DNA of 28,478 bases, taken from positions 1 through 28,478 of the forward strand of contig JAKVBZ010000070.1 in the NCBI GenBank assembly GCA_022448645.1, written 5' to 3'. The notes below the pieces were generated by a model. That model searched no databases. It saw only the letters and a list, made by a program, of their open reading frames with translations, and was not told the origin of the DNA. The DNA comes from Pirellulaceae bacterium (GTDB taxonomy: Bacteria; Planctomycetota; Planctomycetia; Pirellulales; Pirellulaceae). Each line of letters begins with the position of its first letter. Within the stretch, counting starts at the first letter, position 1. Of the stretch, positions 8,337 through 16,665 are shown in pieces. The position numbers and the translations under genes were made by a program.

Positions 8337-8506
8337 CAGTTCGAGGTTCTGTGTTTCTCTTCCATGAGGACGACGGCTACCCCTATTGTGCACCCCTAAT
8401 CTTTGTTCCGACAAGGCAAGCGATCTTGATCCGGCCTCAAGTTCCCAGCTGCGGCCGACAGCCAGTAAAGAGTGGACTTCGAGCTACTGTCCCGCAATCA
8501 ACTGGA

Positions 8507-9778
8507 CTAATTCCATTTTCGCCGCAGTTGCTCTGCGAGATCTTGCATGGTCTCTGGCGGGTGCTCCGCCACGATCACCGGTCCCTTCTCTGGAGACGGA
8601 CGCAATCCATGACTACCTTGAACCAGACTCGGATCAAGAGGAACGACATCCATGCGATAGCGAAAACCAATGCGTTTCTGCAGCAAACGTGCTGCGGCGC
8701 GCCATCGCGAAGTCATGAATAGTTCGCATGGGTCGTAGCCCGGCTTACGATGAATATCGACGGTGCGAGCAAAATCGGGTGCCTGAGAAGCGTCCAGCCA
8801 GTAGTAGTATGCGAACCATGCATCTTGCTCAGCCAAAGCGACAAGATTCCCCGCACGGGGATGATCCAGTTCCACTTCTCCCGGATCTACCACAGCATCC
8901 ACACCGGGCACGTTCTCCAAGAGCGACCTCACCTCTTGCAGATCGACACCGTTCACATACACATGCGCCAATTGGTGATCGGCAACAGCAAACGCCTGGG
9001 AATCGAGCGGCATTAACATCTCACCAAAAGGTCCCGAGCGCACCGTCAGTAAACCAGCCTCTCGCAACACTTGGTTAATCATGATGGGCTTGGACACCGG
9101 AACCAGACCGTATTCCGATACCACGATCACTTCAGCGCCAATGTCCTCAGCGGCATCTATCACCCAACCGGCACATTCATCCACTTCCACAATGCGATCG
9201 GGCAAATGCTCGGCACACCTCTGAAAGTCATAGTCCAGATGGGGTAAGTAGACCAGCGTCAACTCCGGCCTGTGTTTACGCATCACGACCTGACTGGCAC
9301 GGGCGATCCAACGTGAAGATTCGATCCCGGATAGCGGCCCCCAAAATGCCTGAAACGGAAAGGGGCCCAACTGTTCTTGAAGCTGACAGCCAGAACGGTC
9401 CAGGATGTCGAACACCTTTGATCCGTCACAACCGTAGTGCGGCTTGGGAGTCACCGACCATTCCACGTCCGCCCCCTGGTTAAACCACCAGAACATTTTG
9501 GCAGTTCGCACGTTGTCGTACACCTTTTCGCCAGCCAACAGCGCATTAGACTGTTGCCAAAAGCGAATCTCTCCCGTGGAGCGAGAATACCATCCATTAC
9601 CCACAATTCCATGCTTGGCTGGTGACAGCCCGGTAAGCATGGTCGCTTGAGACGTACAAGTGACGGCCGGCAGCGGGCTGCGGAACGGCCGGGGAGAGGA
9701 GATCTGCGAAATGCGTGGCGCGAATTTCACCCCGTGAGGTGTCAAACCTGCCACATTGATCAAACAGACCTTCTTCAT
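8507..9778 (-). CDS. Alkaline-phosphatase-superfamily protein (nucleotide pyrophosphatase/phosphodiesterase-like)
   Basis: This 423-aa protein belongs to the type I phosphodiesterase/NPP branch of the alkaline phosphatase superfamily. PAVTCTSQATMLTG (37-50) aligns with the NPP nucleophile motif, with T40 at the nucleophile position, and HGIVGNGWY (56-64) follows. D182 in LPHLDYD and D267-H268 in VADHQ are candidate metal ligands. At the usual SDHG metal site it reads SEYG (221-224), so one Asp is Glu and the His is Tyr. To my knowledge a bacterial subfamily shares this variant, together with the later stretches AWFAYYYWLD (320-329) and DIHRKPGYDP (341-350). No signal peptide is visible, so it is probably cytoplasmic. 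It follows the BNR sialidase-like gene by 34 bp. The substrate is unknown. Confidence 0.85.
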   Translation of the reverse strand: MKKVCLINVAGLTPHGVKFAPRISQISSPRPFRSPLPAVTCTSQATMLTGLSPAKHGIVGNGWYSRSTGEIRFWQQSNALLAGEKVYDNVRTAKMFWWFNQGADVEWSVTPKPHYGCDGSKVFDILDRSGCQLQEQLGPFPFQAFWGPLSGIESSRWIARASQVVMRKHRPELTLVYLPHLDYDFQRCAEHLPDRIVEVDECAGWVIDAAEDIGAEVIVVSEYGLVPVSKPIMINQVLREAGLLTVRSGPFGEMLMPLDSQAFAVADHQLAHVYVNGVDLQEVRSLLENVPGVDAVVDPGEVELDHPRAGNLVALAEQDAWFAYYYWLDASQAPDFARTVDIHRKPGYDPCELFMTSRWRAAARLLQKRIGFRYRMDVVPLDPSLVQGSHGLRPSPEKGPVIVAEHPPETMQDLAEQLRRKWN

Positions 9779-9812
9779 CGAGAATGCGGGTCACCCCCGT
9801 ATCACCATGTTG

Positions 9813-10880
9813 TCAGTGATTAATTCGCACGCGGCTCCAGCGGATGCCACATCGCTTCTCTTCCACACACCAATGCGTTGTCAAAATCGTCGTCTCGTCG
9901 AGCAGTATTCCCATTGGATACCCAAATTTAAAATTTGGAATCTCATCATTACTGCTCGTATCGGCTGTTAGGTTAAACTCGGACTGAGCATCCCACAACA
10001 TGTCCTCGAAATCTATGGTCCACTCCGACTCGTTTGCCCGCACCAAACACATCCGTACGCCTTGCTGTCCCACTCGGCGATTATAAAGGATGCAGAATCG
10101 GTCGTCGCCCAGCCAGACAGGCGTCATGGTTTGTCCTTGGACACCGGTCGCCAACGGCTCACTCCAAGACCGACCCCCGTCACTTGAAAAGCTAATCGCG
10201 TTGTCCAGATCGACGTCCGCTTGATAGTCCTGTCGCCAAGCGATGGCCAACAAACGGTTGGGTTGGCATTCGATCACTTTCTGTTCAAGAAAACCAACTC
10301 GCTTTCCGGGATGCTCGAAGATGGTGTGTAACGAGGGCCACGTGCGGCCCTCGTCTGACGTCTCGTGTAACACTACCAATTCACCATACAGGCCATCATG
10401 ATAGGTAGCAGCAGGCCCCAGCCAACGCCCGTCCGACACAACGACCAACGGATTAGAAACTTCGTAGGGACCAGGAATGGGGCTGGGGATCACCGCGGGC
10501 TCCGACCATGTTTGGCCTTCGTCGTCCGATCGGCAAAAAACAATTTCGGGATTCACCCGCTGCAATTCTCCATCCCGCAACTCTTTTCCGTCGCGCTGCC
10601 CATACGCCAGGATTGCACCTTCGGTGGTTCGGCTCAAACGCAGATGATTGAAGCGAGGTGGATCGTCGACGCCAGCGAGAACCACACTTCGATACTGCCA
10701 GGTTTGACCGCCATCACGCGAAATGGAGCAATGCGTGCCACCCATTGCATGAGCCCCACCTCCCGCGCTATACCCACACAGGACATCGCCGCTGTCTAAC
10801 AATACGGGCGTTGCGAAAGCCGATTCACTGCGATCCACATGGCCCGAATCCAAAACTTCTAACGACGGCGACGTGGACAT
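9813..10880 (-). CDS. BNR/Asp-box sialidase-like beta-propeller protein
   Basis: The 355-aa protein has four Asp-box repeats, SRDGGQTW (54-61), SDDEGQTW (118-125), SDEGRTW (175-181) and SSDGGRSW (232-239), which place it in the six-bladed sialidase fold. Members of this fold cleave terminal sialic or related sugars, but many planctomycete copies are uncharacterised, and the propeller alone does not prove sialidase activity. The start is the ATG at 10880, with GGAG 6 nt upstream; the frame is open further upstream without recognisable content. No signal peptide follows this start, which is unusual for a sialidase and argues for an intracellular role. The phosphodiesterase-like gene begins 34 bp downstream, so they form a probable operon. 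Confidence 0.82.
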   Translation of the reverse strand: MSTSPSLEVLDSGHVDRSESAFATPVLLDSGDVLCGYSAGGGAHAMGGTHCSISRDGGQTWQYRSVVLAGVDDPPRFNHLRLSRTTEGAILAYGQRDGKELRDGELQRVNPEIVFCRSDDEGQTWSEPAVIPSPIPGPYEVSNPLVVVSDGRWLGPAATYHDGLYGELVVLHETSDEGRTWPSLHTIFEHPGKRVGFLEQKVIECQPNRLLAIAWRQDYQADVDLDNAISFSSDGGRSWSEPLATGVQGQTMTPVWLGDDRFCILYNRRVGQQGVRMCLVRANESEWTIDFEDMLWDAQSEFNLTADTSSNDEIPNFKFGYPMGILLDETTILTTHWCVEEKRCGIRWSRVRINH

Positions 10881-10886
10881 GGTAAT

Positions 10887-10890
10887 CTCC
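10887..10890 (-). promoter_or_regulatory. Shine-Dalgarno GGAG that fixes the sialidase-like start
   Basis: GGAG on the minus strand lies 6 nt before the ATG at 10880-10878. It supports this internal ATG over the longer open frame beginning at 10958. Confidence 0.6.
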
Positions 10891-11241
10891 GATGGATACC
10901 TTTGGAAACTCGCTTCAAATCTATCGCTAAGCCATCGTTTGCCACAAGGGGACACCATCTAATCGCTTGGAAGCAGTGTTCAAGGAACCACCCGCCGCTC
11001 CTCCGCTGGCGTCTTCTCCACCGCCCCTCGAGACCACAAAGTGGCGGATCCTGAGAACCCAATCAAAAAAAGTGCGGTATCCTGCCTGTGCCACCTGGTG
11101 ACTGTCGCGCTTGACTTTCCCGGGGGTAAATCAAAGACGGAACAGACAAACGCCGTGAAAGGGCAGTAAAGAGAAAGATTGGCAGCGACGATCCCTTTAA
11201 CCAACTGAATGGATCGGCATCTACACCACGAACAAGCCTCG
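10891..11241. other. Intergenic region upstream of the sialidase-like operon
   Basis: About 350 bp separate the sialidase-like gene from the end of the 163-aa unknown gene upstream. Open frames here lack recognisable content and overlap the real genes in other frames. No repeat or promoter stands out. Confidence 0.55.
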
Positions 11242-11733
11242 TCAAGTAACCACTGACCCAGACTGCGGGTCGACGGCGATACCTCGGCAAAGATCCGCCA
11301 AGTGTTCCAGAACGATGAGCAGCGCACCCGGATCCAGGAACTCTTCCTCTTCGTCATCGCTTCCTATAAAACTCAGTTTTTCGAAGTGATAGACATCTAA
11401 CCGGGCAGTGCAACCGGGTAACTGCCGAACCAGCTGTCGCTCTTCGTCGGTTGTGGCTGAGCGTTTCATATCATCGATCATCTCGTTGATCTGCTCGACG
11501 ACTTCGTCTCCTTCGATGTAGGTAATATCCATGGCCGCGTTGTCGTCTGGCGAAAACAGCGTCAACGATTCCAACTGACCTGTTTCATTGGTCCGCGGAT
11601 CACCTAATTCATACCGTCGGTTCACTTGTTTGAGAGCCGCACGAACATCTTCGGCCATGGGCCGAGAATCCGGCGTCATCATGACGAAGTAAGTCTCTCG
11701 CCAACGATATTCGTCGTTTTCGAATAGCGACAT
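11242..11733 (-). CDS. Hypothetical acidic 163-aa protein
   Basis: I do not recognise a named family. The protein is strongly acidic, with a run of D and E at 126-131 (DDEEEE), and no signal peptide or membrane segment. WRETYFVMMTPDSRP (11-25) is followed by a predicted helix and then ESLTLFSPDDNAAMDITYIE (55-74), which looks like an alpha/beta fold with a strand-rich centre. The codon use and clean frame suggest a real gene, and similar unannotated proteins are, to my recollection, present in other planctomycetes. It starts 31 bp after the 78-aa Cys-containing gene and probably shares its transcript with that gene and perhaps with proC. No function can be offered. Confidence 0.65.
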   Translation of the reverse strand: MSLFENDEYRWRETYFVMMTPDSRPMAEDVRAALKQVNRRYELGDPRTNETGQLESLTLFSPDDNAAMDITYIEGDEVVEQINEMIDDMKRSATTDEERQLVRQLPGCTARLDVYHFEKLSFIGSDDEEEEFLDPGALLIVLEHLADLCRGIAVDPQSGSVVT

Positions 11734-11764
11734 GATATTTCATTTCCTCGCATCAAAAGTTTAC

Positions 11765-12001
11765 TCAACCCCAATCCTCGTCACCGGCAGCAGTTCCTCC
11801 TTGCCAAATCTCCAAGGCTGTGAGTGTGGCGTCCCGCTCCTCACGATTTCCCCATACCGACTCACCTTGCTCTAATCGGATTTCGTATCGCCCCTCCTGT
11901 TCGCACTCCGGGTTCCCACAAAAATGTGGCACCTCGGAGACCCAAATAACACGAAAGAGCGGTACGTGTTTATCGTCGATCTTACAAAAATTATCCGCCA
12001 T
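11765..12001 (-). CDS. Small Cys-containing protein of unknown function (78 aa)
   Basis: The ATG at 12001 gives 78 aa; the frame is open upstream to 12070, but the added residues look unlike coding sequence. C6 and the HFCGNPEC cluster (H26, C28, C33) could bind one metal ion, though this is only a pattern. The C-terminal half is acidic, with no membrane segment. A GGGGG stretch before the start may act as a weak ribosome site. It lies 116 bp after proC and 31 bp before the 163-aa gene, all on the same strand. Confidence 0.55.
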   Translation of the reverse strand: MADNFCKIDDKHVPLFRVIWVSEVPHFCGNPECEQEGRYEIRLEQGESVWGNREERDATLTALEIWQGGTAAGDEDWG

Positions 12002-12117
12002 GACGAACCCCCGCAAGGAAAACAAAACGTTGAAGTTGGTGGGAATCTCCAAGACGCATCGCAAGAACAACCCGGGCTGTTCGAATCAACTGTGAGTATC
12101 TGGACACAATCATATTT

Positions 12118-12990
12118 TCAGTTCGTTCCACGTCCCAACTCAACGGACCTCTCGGTAGCCGACTGAACGGCCCCCATGACGATTTCATGCAGTTTTCGCT
12201 CTTGCAAAACCTGCAGTCCGGCCAGCGTTGTGCCACCCGGACTGGTAACATCCCTCGTCAAGTCGGCTGGATCACGTCCCGACTGAATGACCATTTCTGC
12301 AGCGCCCAAAACGGTATGTGCGGCCAACAAGGACGCTGCGTCATCTGATAGCCCCATTTGCACACCCCCGTCGCGCAGGGCCATGATCACTTGGTAAACA
12401 AACGCTGGGCCAGAACCAGACAACCCTGTAACAGCGTCCAGCAACGATTCCTCTAGGGCAATCGCAACACCCACCGAATCAAGTAACTGATGAACGAGCT
12501 GAATTTCTTCATCGTTGACGCCCGGTGCACTCGCATAGGCCGCCGCACACCGGCCGACAAGGCAGGGAGTATTGGGCATGATGCGAATGCAGCGATCAGT
12601 GCCCAAGCCGCGAGTCAAACGTTCTAAGGTGATGCCTGCGGCAATGGACAAAAATAACTTATCTGGTGTGACCACTTCTCGCAGCGATTCCATCACGGAG
12701 TCCATTTGCTGCGGCTTGACAGAAAGTACCACGACACTGGCTTGCTGCACGACTTCCCGATTGTCAGCAACCGTTTGGACACCAGGAACCGTTTGGACGA
12801 ATCCCAGCCTGGCTTCTTCAACAGGGTCGGCGGCCCAGATCGAAGCTGGCTCGATCAGACCATTCCGGCAGAATCCACCAGCCAATGCACGCGCCATACG
12901 GCCGGCACCGATAAATCCGAAACGCCTGTCTTTTGTATCTTTACTGACCACGCCCACATCATACGACGGCCCTCTATTTCGGGCAAGCAC
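12118..12990 (-). CDS. proC: Pyrroline-5-carboxylate reductase
   Basis: This is the last step of proline synthesis: it reduces pyrroline-5-carboxylate with NAD(P)H. The 290-aa protein has the nucleotide-binding loop GFIGAGRMA (25-33), the strand-end motif VLSVKP (88-93), IMPNTP (137-142) and the family signature LSGSGPAF (190-197) with TSPGGTTLAGL (249-259) near the C-terminus. The start is the GTG at 12990, favoured because AAGGA lies 6 nt upstream. It leaves about 20 unaligned residues before the dinucleotide fold; GTG codons at 12957 and 12951 are alternatives, and no ATG precedes the fold. Two small unknown genes follow on the same strand, and dapL is divergent. Confidence 0.94.
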   Translation of the reverse strand: MLARNRGPSYDVGVVSKDTKDRRFGFIGAGRMARALAGGFCRNGLIEPASIWAADPVEEARLGFVQTVPGVQTVADNREVVQQASVVVLSVKPQQMDSVMESLREVVTPDKLFLSIAAGITLERLTRGLGTDRCIRIMPNTPCLVGRCAAAYASAPGVNDEEIQLVHQLLDSVGVAIALEESLLDAVTGLSGSGPAFVYQVIMALRDGGVQMGLSDDAASLLAAHTVLGAAEMVIQSGRDPADLTRDVTSPGGTTLAGLQVLQERKLHEIVMGAVQSATERSVELGRGTN

Positions 12991-13551
12991 TCCGGATCCT
13001 TTAAGTAACTCTCACTGCGGACCAGAGCTAGGAAGTGCATGCCCTCACCGCCAGATGCGGAAACCGCTGCAATGTGTATTGTGCTGCCTTGAGGACTTGA
13101 TGGTACTCCAGCGTTACTTCCCGCGTATCACGTACTCAATATGGGAACTCACCAAGCAGCAAAAGACGTCTCAGGCAATAGAAAAAACCGTTCTCCCAAC
13201 CTGCAACCAGAACGAACAGATAAGATACCTACTGCACACCCGTTCCATTTCAAGCCAACTCAGTCGCCATGGGATGCCACCAGGCAGGCAACCACCTCCC
13301 CGTTCTGCTGCTTGACATTGTGACTCAGCTGCCAAAGTCGAGGTCCCGGGACATTTCGGCCCTCGGTCAGCACCAGCGATTCAGACCAGGCCATACAGGA
13401 CGGAACGACAAATCTCAGGCCGTTTGACCGTGATCTCCTACGCCGCTGCTTGAAGCCGCTGCCCTTCGTAGTCGCATTTTGGTATGATGGTGCACCATTT
13501 GTTTCAACTTATCGACCCGAACGAACTAGCAACGTCATCGTTCCCTGCAGT
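12991..13551. other. Divergent intergenic region between proC and dapL
   Basis: Roughly 560 bp without a convincing gene. It carries the proC Shine-Dalgarno (minus strand AAGGA, 12997-13001) and a 12-bp palindrome close to dapL (13487-13498). Short open frames inside lack any recognisable content. Confidence 0.55.
13487..13498. promoter_or_regulatory. 12-bp palindrome ATGGTGCACCAT upstream of dapL, candidate operator
   Basis: A perfect palindrome 65 bp before the dapL ATG overlaps a TATGAT that resembles a -10 element (13483-13488), though no matching -35 is visible. The location suits an operator. It could also be chance. Confidence 0.35.
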
Positions 13552-13563
13552 GAAGGCTTCATC

Positions 13564-14796
13564 ATGACTCAAATCAATGACCACTTCCTCAAATTGAAAG
13601 CTGGTTATTTATTTCCCGAGATTGGCCGGCGTGTGCGTTCGTTCTGCGAAGCGAACCCAGACGCAGACGTGATTCGCTTGGGAATAGGGGATGTCACGGA
13701 ACCACTTCCGTCTGCGATTGTCACTGCACTCCACACGGCAGTCGACGAGATGAGCACTCACGATTCGTTTCGCGGATACGGCCCGGAACAGGGATATGAC
13801 TTTTTGCGCGAAGCCATCGCTGCCCATGACTATCAAAATCGAGGAATCGACATTTCCGCCGATGAAATATTCGTGTCGGATGGCTCGAAATGCGATTCTG
13901 GCAATATCCTCGACATTTTTGGAACTGACAATGTCGTCGCGATCACGGACCCGGTCTATCCCGTATACGTCGACACCAATGTGATGGTAGGGCGCACGGG
14001 TGCGGCCGATGACGGAGGCCGTTACGAGGGGTTAATTTACCTACCTGTAACAGCCGAAAACGACTTCGTTCCTGCGATCCCAACCACACACGTCGACTTA
14101 ATTTACCTCTGCTATCCCAACAATCCTACTGGCACCGTGGTGTCTAAAGATGTTCTGAAAGCATGGGTAGCCTATGCTCGCGAACATCGAGCCATCATCC
14201 TCTACGATGCGGCCTATGAAGCTTACATTAGCGACGATCACATCGCCCGCTCGATTTACGAGATCGATGGTGCTAAAGAAGTGGCCATCGAATTCCGCAG
14301 CTTCAGCAAAAACGCGGGATTCACCGGAGTCCGCTGTGCGACCACCATCGTCCCCAAATCACTCATGGGATATACCTCCTCTGGTGAACCACAAGACTTA
14401 CACAGCCTTTGGAATCGACGCCAAAGCACCAAATTCAATAGCGTCTCGTACATCGTGCAACGAGCGGCCGAAGCCGTCTATTCGGACGATGGCCAAAAAC
14501 AAGTCCGCGACTTAGTTGCTTTCTACCTAGAAAACGCTCGCCTACTTCGCGAAGGCTTAACCGCCGTGGGCGTTACCGTGTACGGAGGCGTTCACGCACC
14601 CTACGTCTGGTTACAGACTCCTGGCGGAAAATCCAGCTGGGATTTCTTCGATACGTTGCTCGAAAAATCGCACCTTGTCGGCACTCCTGGAAGCGGATTT
14701 GGCGCCAGCGGTGAAGGGTATTTTCGCTTAAGTGCCTTCAACAGTCGTGCGAATATCGAACAAGCAGTGGAACGTTTTCAAGAACTGGTCAGCTGA
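13564..14796 (+). CDS. dapL: LL-diaminopimelate aminotransferase
   Basis: This PLP enzyme converts tetrahydrodipicolinate directly to LL-diaminopimelate, bypassing the succinylase and acetylase branches of lysine and peptidoglycan synthesis. From the ATG at 13564 it has 410 aa, matching the family length of about 410. GAAGG 7 nt upstream supports this start over the longer open frame. Visible motifs are [15 protein letters not shown] (10-24), [11 protein letters not shown] (39-49), YGPEQGY (72-78), CYPNNPTG (183-190) with N187, YDAAYEAYI (214-222) and the Schiff-base motif [12 protein letters not shown] (246-257) with K249. The pattern is the true DapL subclass rather than a generic class I aminotransferase. 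It stands alone, divergent from proC and convergent with fliA. Confidence 0.95.
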   Translation: MTQINDHFLKLKAGYLFPEIGRRVRSFCEANPDADVIRLGIGDVTEPLPSAIVTALHTAVDEMSTHDSFRGYGPEQGYDFLREAIAAHDYQNRGIDISADEIFVSDGSKCDSGNILDIFGTDNVVAITDPVYPVYVDTNVMVGRTGAADDGGRYEGLIYLPVTAENDFVPAIPTTHVDLIYLCYPNNPTGTVVSKDVLKAWVAYAREHRAIILYDAAYEAYISDDHIARSIYEIDGAKEVAIEFRSFSKNAGFTGVRCATTIVPKSLMGYTSSGEPQDLHSLWNRRQSTKFNSVSYIVQRAAEAVYSDDGQKQVRDLVAFYLENARLLREGLTAVGVTVYGGVHAPYVWLQTPGGKSSWDFFDTLLEKSHLVGTPGSGFGASGEGYFRLSAFNSRANIEQAVERFQELVS

Positions 14797-14829
14797 AACG
14801 ACAGCATTGATGCAAAATCTAAAGGAGCA

Positions 14830-14845
14830 CCTGCGGGAACGCAGG
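14830..14845 (+). terminator. Hairpin with GGAA tetraloop after dapL
   Basis: CCTGCG-GGAA-CGCAGG is a perfect 6-bp GC-rich stem with a GNRA-type loop, 33 nt beyond the dapL stop. No U tract follows. The same loop closes the hairpin after the FHA-EAL gene. Confidence 0.45.
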
Positions 14846-14860
14846 CCGGGCTAAACCAAT

Positions 14861-14878
14861 GCGTGCATGGCCGCACGC
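14861..14878. terminator. Second hairpin after dapL
   Basis: GCGTGC-ATGGCC-GCACGC is a perfect 6-bp stem with a 6-nt loop, 15 nt after the first hairpin; TTATCT follows on the plus strand. Tandem 3' hairpins between converging genes may act in both directions. Confidence 0.4.
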
Positions 14879-15140
14879 TTATCTGGTGATCGTCCATTCG
14901 ACCTGGAACATGGCATTGCTGCGATCACACAGACTTGACCCTGTGCCCGCAACGAACCCTATGAACCCAAGGCGTCACCTGAGCTGCTGCTTGATCCAGC
15001 TCTGTGGAAATACTCCCGGAAGTAACCCACTATGAATGCGCAACCTGCTGGATGCCCATCGGGGGGTGGTCACCTGTCATCCTGTCCAAGAACCGACACG
15101 CATCCACGACGCAACACGATCCAATCAACCGCAACCAGGA

Positions 15141-15938
15141 TCATGTACCGAATTCGGGTCGCCGGCGACCTAACTGACCCTGCAGGCGATTCACGATGCT
15201 ACTATGCATCTGGCTCACGCGGCTTTCACTCAGATCCAGCGTGGCGCCAATTTCCTTCATGGTCAGTTCTTCATAATAGTAGAGAATGATAATCAGCCGT
15301 TCATTACGATTAAGACCTTTCGTCACCAACCGCATCAAATCGTTCTTTTGCACTCGACGAGTGGGGTCTTCGCCCTTTTTGTCTTCAAGGATGTCGATTT
15401 CACGCACATCCTTGTAGCTATCCGTCTCGTACCATTTCTTGTTCAAGCTGATCAGATTCACAGCATTGGCGTCCAGAATCATCTTCTCCAACTCTTTGAC
15501 GCTCAATTCCATATGCGATGCCAGCTCCTGCTCTGTTGGGCGCCGACCCAGGCGTGCCTCCAAAGTTTTGGTAGCCTCGCCCAGTTTACTCGCCTTGGAA
15601 CGTACAAGACGAGGAACCCAGTCCATCGTGCGAAGCTCGTCAAGCATAGCGCCACGAATACGTGGTACACAATAGGTTTCAAACTTAACACCTCGTGACA
15701 AGTCGAACGCGTCGATGGCGTCCATCAAGCCAAATACGCCTGCTGAGATCAGGTCATCTAATTCGACGCCTTCCGGCAGCCGCGCCCAGATCCGTTCGCC
15801 GTTATATTTCACCAGCGGCAGGTATTCTTCCATCAGACGGTTTCGAAGAAGCTGATTCGTTTGATCCTTTTTATATTCAAGCCAGATCGGATCCATCTCC
15901 GCCTTAGGTGTCCTTTTCGGTGCCAGCGTCAGCGCCAT
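15141..15938 (-). CDS. fliA: Flagellar RNA polymerase sigma factor (sigma-28 / FliA-WhiG type)
   Basis: The product directs RNA polymerase to late flagellar and chemotaxis promoters. From the ATG at 15938 it has 265 aa. GGAGG 5 nt upstream fixes this start although the frame stays open to 15995. Region 2 is clear (PLVKYNGERIWARLP at about 40-54, DLISAGVFGLMDAIDAFD at 62-79, FETYCVPRIRGAMLDELR at 86-103, then WVPR). Region 3 follows (RPTEQELASHM at about 130-140), and region 4 carries the helix-turn-helix (EELTMKEIGATLDLSESRVSQ, about 223-243). The arrangement without region 1.1 fits the FliA/SigD/WhiG class. It closes the flhA-flhF-flhG cluster, the place where fliA is found in many bacteria, which supports a flagellar role over a sporulation-type one. 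Confidence 0.92.
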   Translation of the reverse strand: MALTLAPKRTPKAEMDPIWLEYKKDQTNQLLRNRLMEEYLPLVKYNGERIWARLPEGVELDDLISAGVFGLMDAIDAFDLSRGVKFETYCVPRIRGAMLDELRTMDWVPRLVRSKASKLGEATKTLEARLGRRPTEQELASHMELSVKELEKMILDANAVNLISLNKKWYETDSYKDVREIDILEDKKGEDPTRRVQKNDLMRLVTKGLNRNERLIIILYYYEELTMKEIGATLDLSESRVSQMHSSIVNRLQGQLGRRRPEFGT

Positions 15939-15943
15939 GCCAT

Positions 15944-15948
15944 CCTCC
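15944..15948 (-). promoter_or_regulatory. Strong Shine-Dalgarno GGAGG that fixes the fliA start
   Basis: GGAGG on the minus strand, then 5 nt, then ATG (15938-15936). It is one of the best ribosome sites in the window, where many genes have none. Confidence 0.7.
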
Positions 15949-15996
15949 GTGATATCAGTACTACTTCGGTAGCAAACGACAGACTGAGTCTCCATC

Positions 15997-16027
15997 AGGG
16001 ACCCAGCCTGTGACTACGACGTCCCTG
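15997..16027. repeat. Inverted repeat in the fliA leader
   Basis: CAGGGAC (15997-16003) and GTCCCTG (16021-16027) are perfect 7-bp arms with a 17-nt spacer, about 60 bp before the fliA start. GTGAC inside the spacer (16011-16015) can pair with GTCAC outside (16036-16040), so the leader could in principle form an interlocked (pseudoknot) fold. The second helix is short, so this is weak. Confidence 0.3.
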
Positions 16028-16122
16028 TAAGGGTCACGTCATTGTCGACCGTTTCAACATCCTGTTGAGTCGGTAAGTCGACGGGCTGTTAACGATATCC
16101 AGCTCGTCGACTAACGGACTTG

Positions 16123-16470
16123 TCATTGTGGTTGTGGAGGCCCTGTAGTCTCCCGTGTTCTGGTGGATAAAGGGTTCATGTCATCAGAGCGAGAACGCAA
16201 CTGCGAACGGAGCGAATCCCCAATGTTCCATTCCGCGGTTCGGCCAAGCAATAATCCGATGACGGCAAATAAGATGAGGTTAATCACGGCAAATTTGATT
16301 GTTGATTCCGTGCCACCCCCGTGGATTAAACCGCGCGTCACCGTGGTTAAGAATGCAACCAGGCCCAGAATGCCAGCGTAATTTCCACCCATCCTGGACC
16401 ATTCCCTTGGTGACGACGTCGGTGTTCCTCGCACCACGTTCGCATACATGGCACGACGACGCTGCTTCAT
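16123..16470 (-). CDS. Small membrane protein with two predicted helices, in the flagellar cluster
   Basis: I do not recognise the family. The 115-aa product has a basic N-terminus, two hydrophobic helices (about 31-48 and 58-77) separated by a short Gly- and Thr-containing turn, and a polar tail ending in PPQPQ. An ATG at 16392 would give an 89-aa form that begins just before the first helix; neither start has a good ribosome site. Both termini should be on the same side, probably cytoplasmic by the positive-inside rule. It sits between flhG (195 bp upstream) and fliA (184 bp downstream), an unusual insertion into the common flhA-flhF-flhG-fliA order. A flagellar role is possible but only by position. 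Confidence 0.6.
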   Translation of the reverse strand: MKQRRRAMYANVVRGTPTSSPREWSRMGGNYAGILGLVAFLTTVTRGLIHGGGTESTIKFAVINLILFAVIGLLLGRTAEWNIGDSLRSQLRSRSDDMNPLSTRTRETTGPPQPQ

Positions 16471-16665
16471 GGGTATCGGTCAAACTGTCGGCCGAAGTTA
16501 AATAAAATCGATGTGACGGCATAGTTTCACAATAGGTACCCCAATTTTCCCGACCGAAACATCCAGCTAGTTTACCTACGACAGCTCCCAGATACCGCTG
16601 TGGCGTAATCCCAAGGACCAGCTGGTAACGTTTTTTAAAATGCCTGTCGTGTCTCGTGCCACTCA

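Larger units (their letters stand above)
14797..15140. other. Convergent region between dapL and fliA
   Basis: This 344-bp gap between two converging genes has no convincing gene. It holds two hairpins shortly after dapL (14830-14845 and 14861-14878). I see no clear terminator for the fliA side. Confidence 0.5.

Noticed and set aside
10980..11357. 125-aa minus-strand frame upstream of the sialidase-like gene
   Set aside because: It overlaps the 163-aa gene in another frame and shows no recognisable content.
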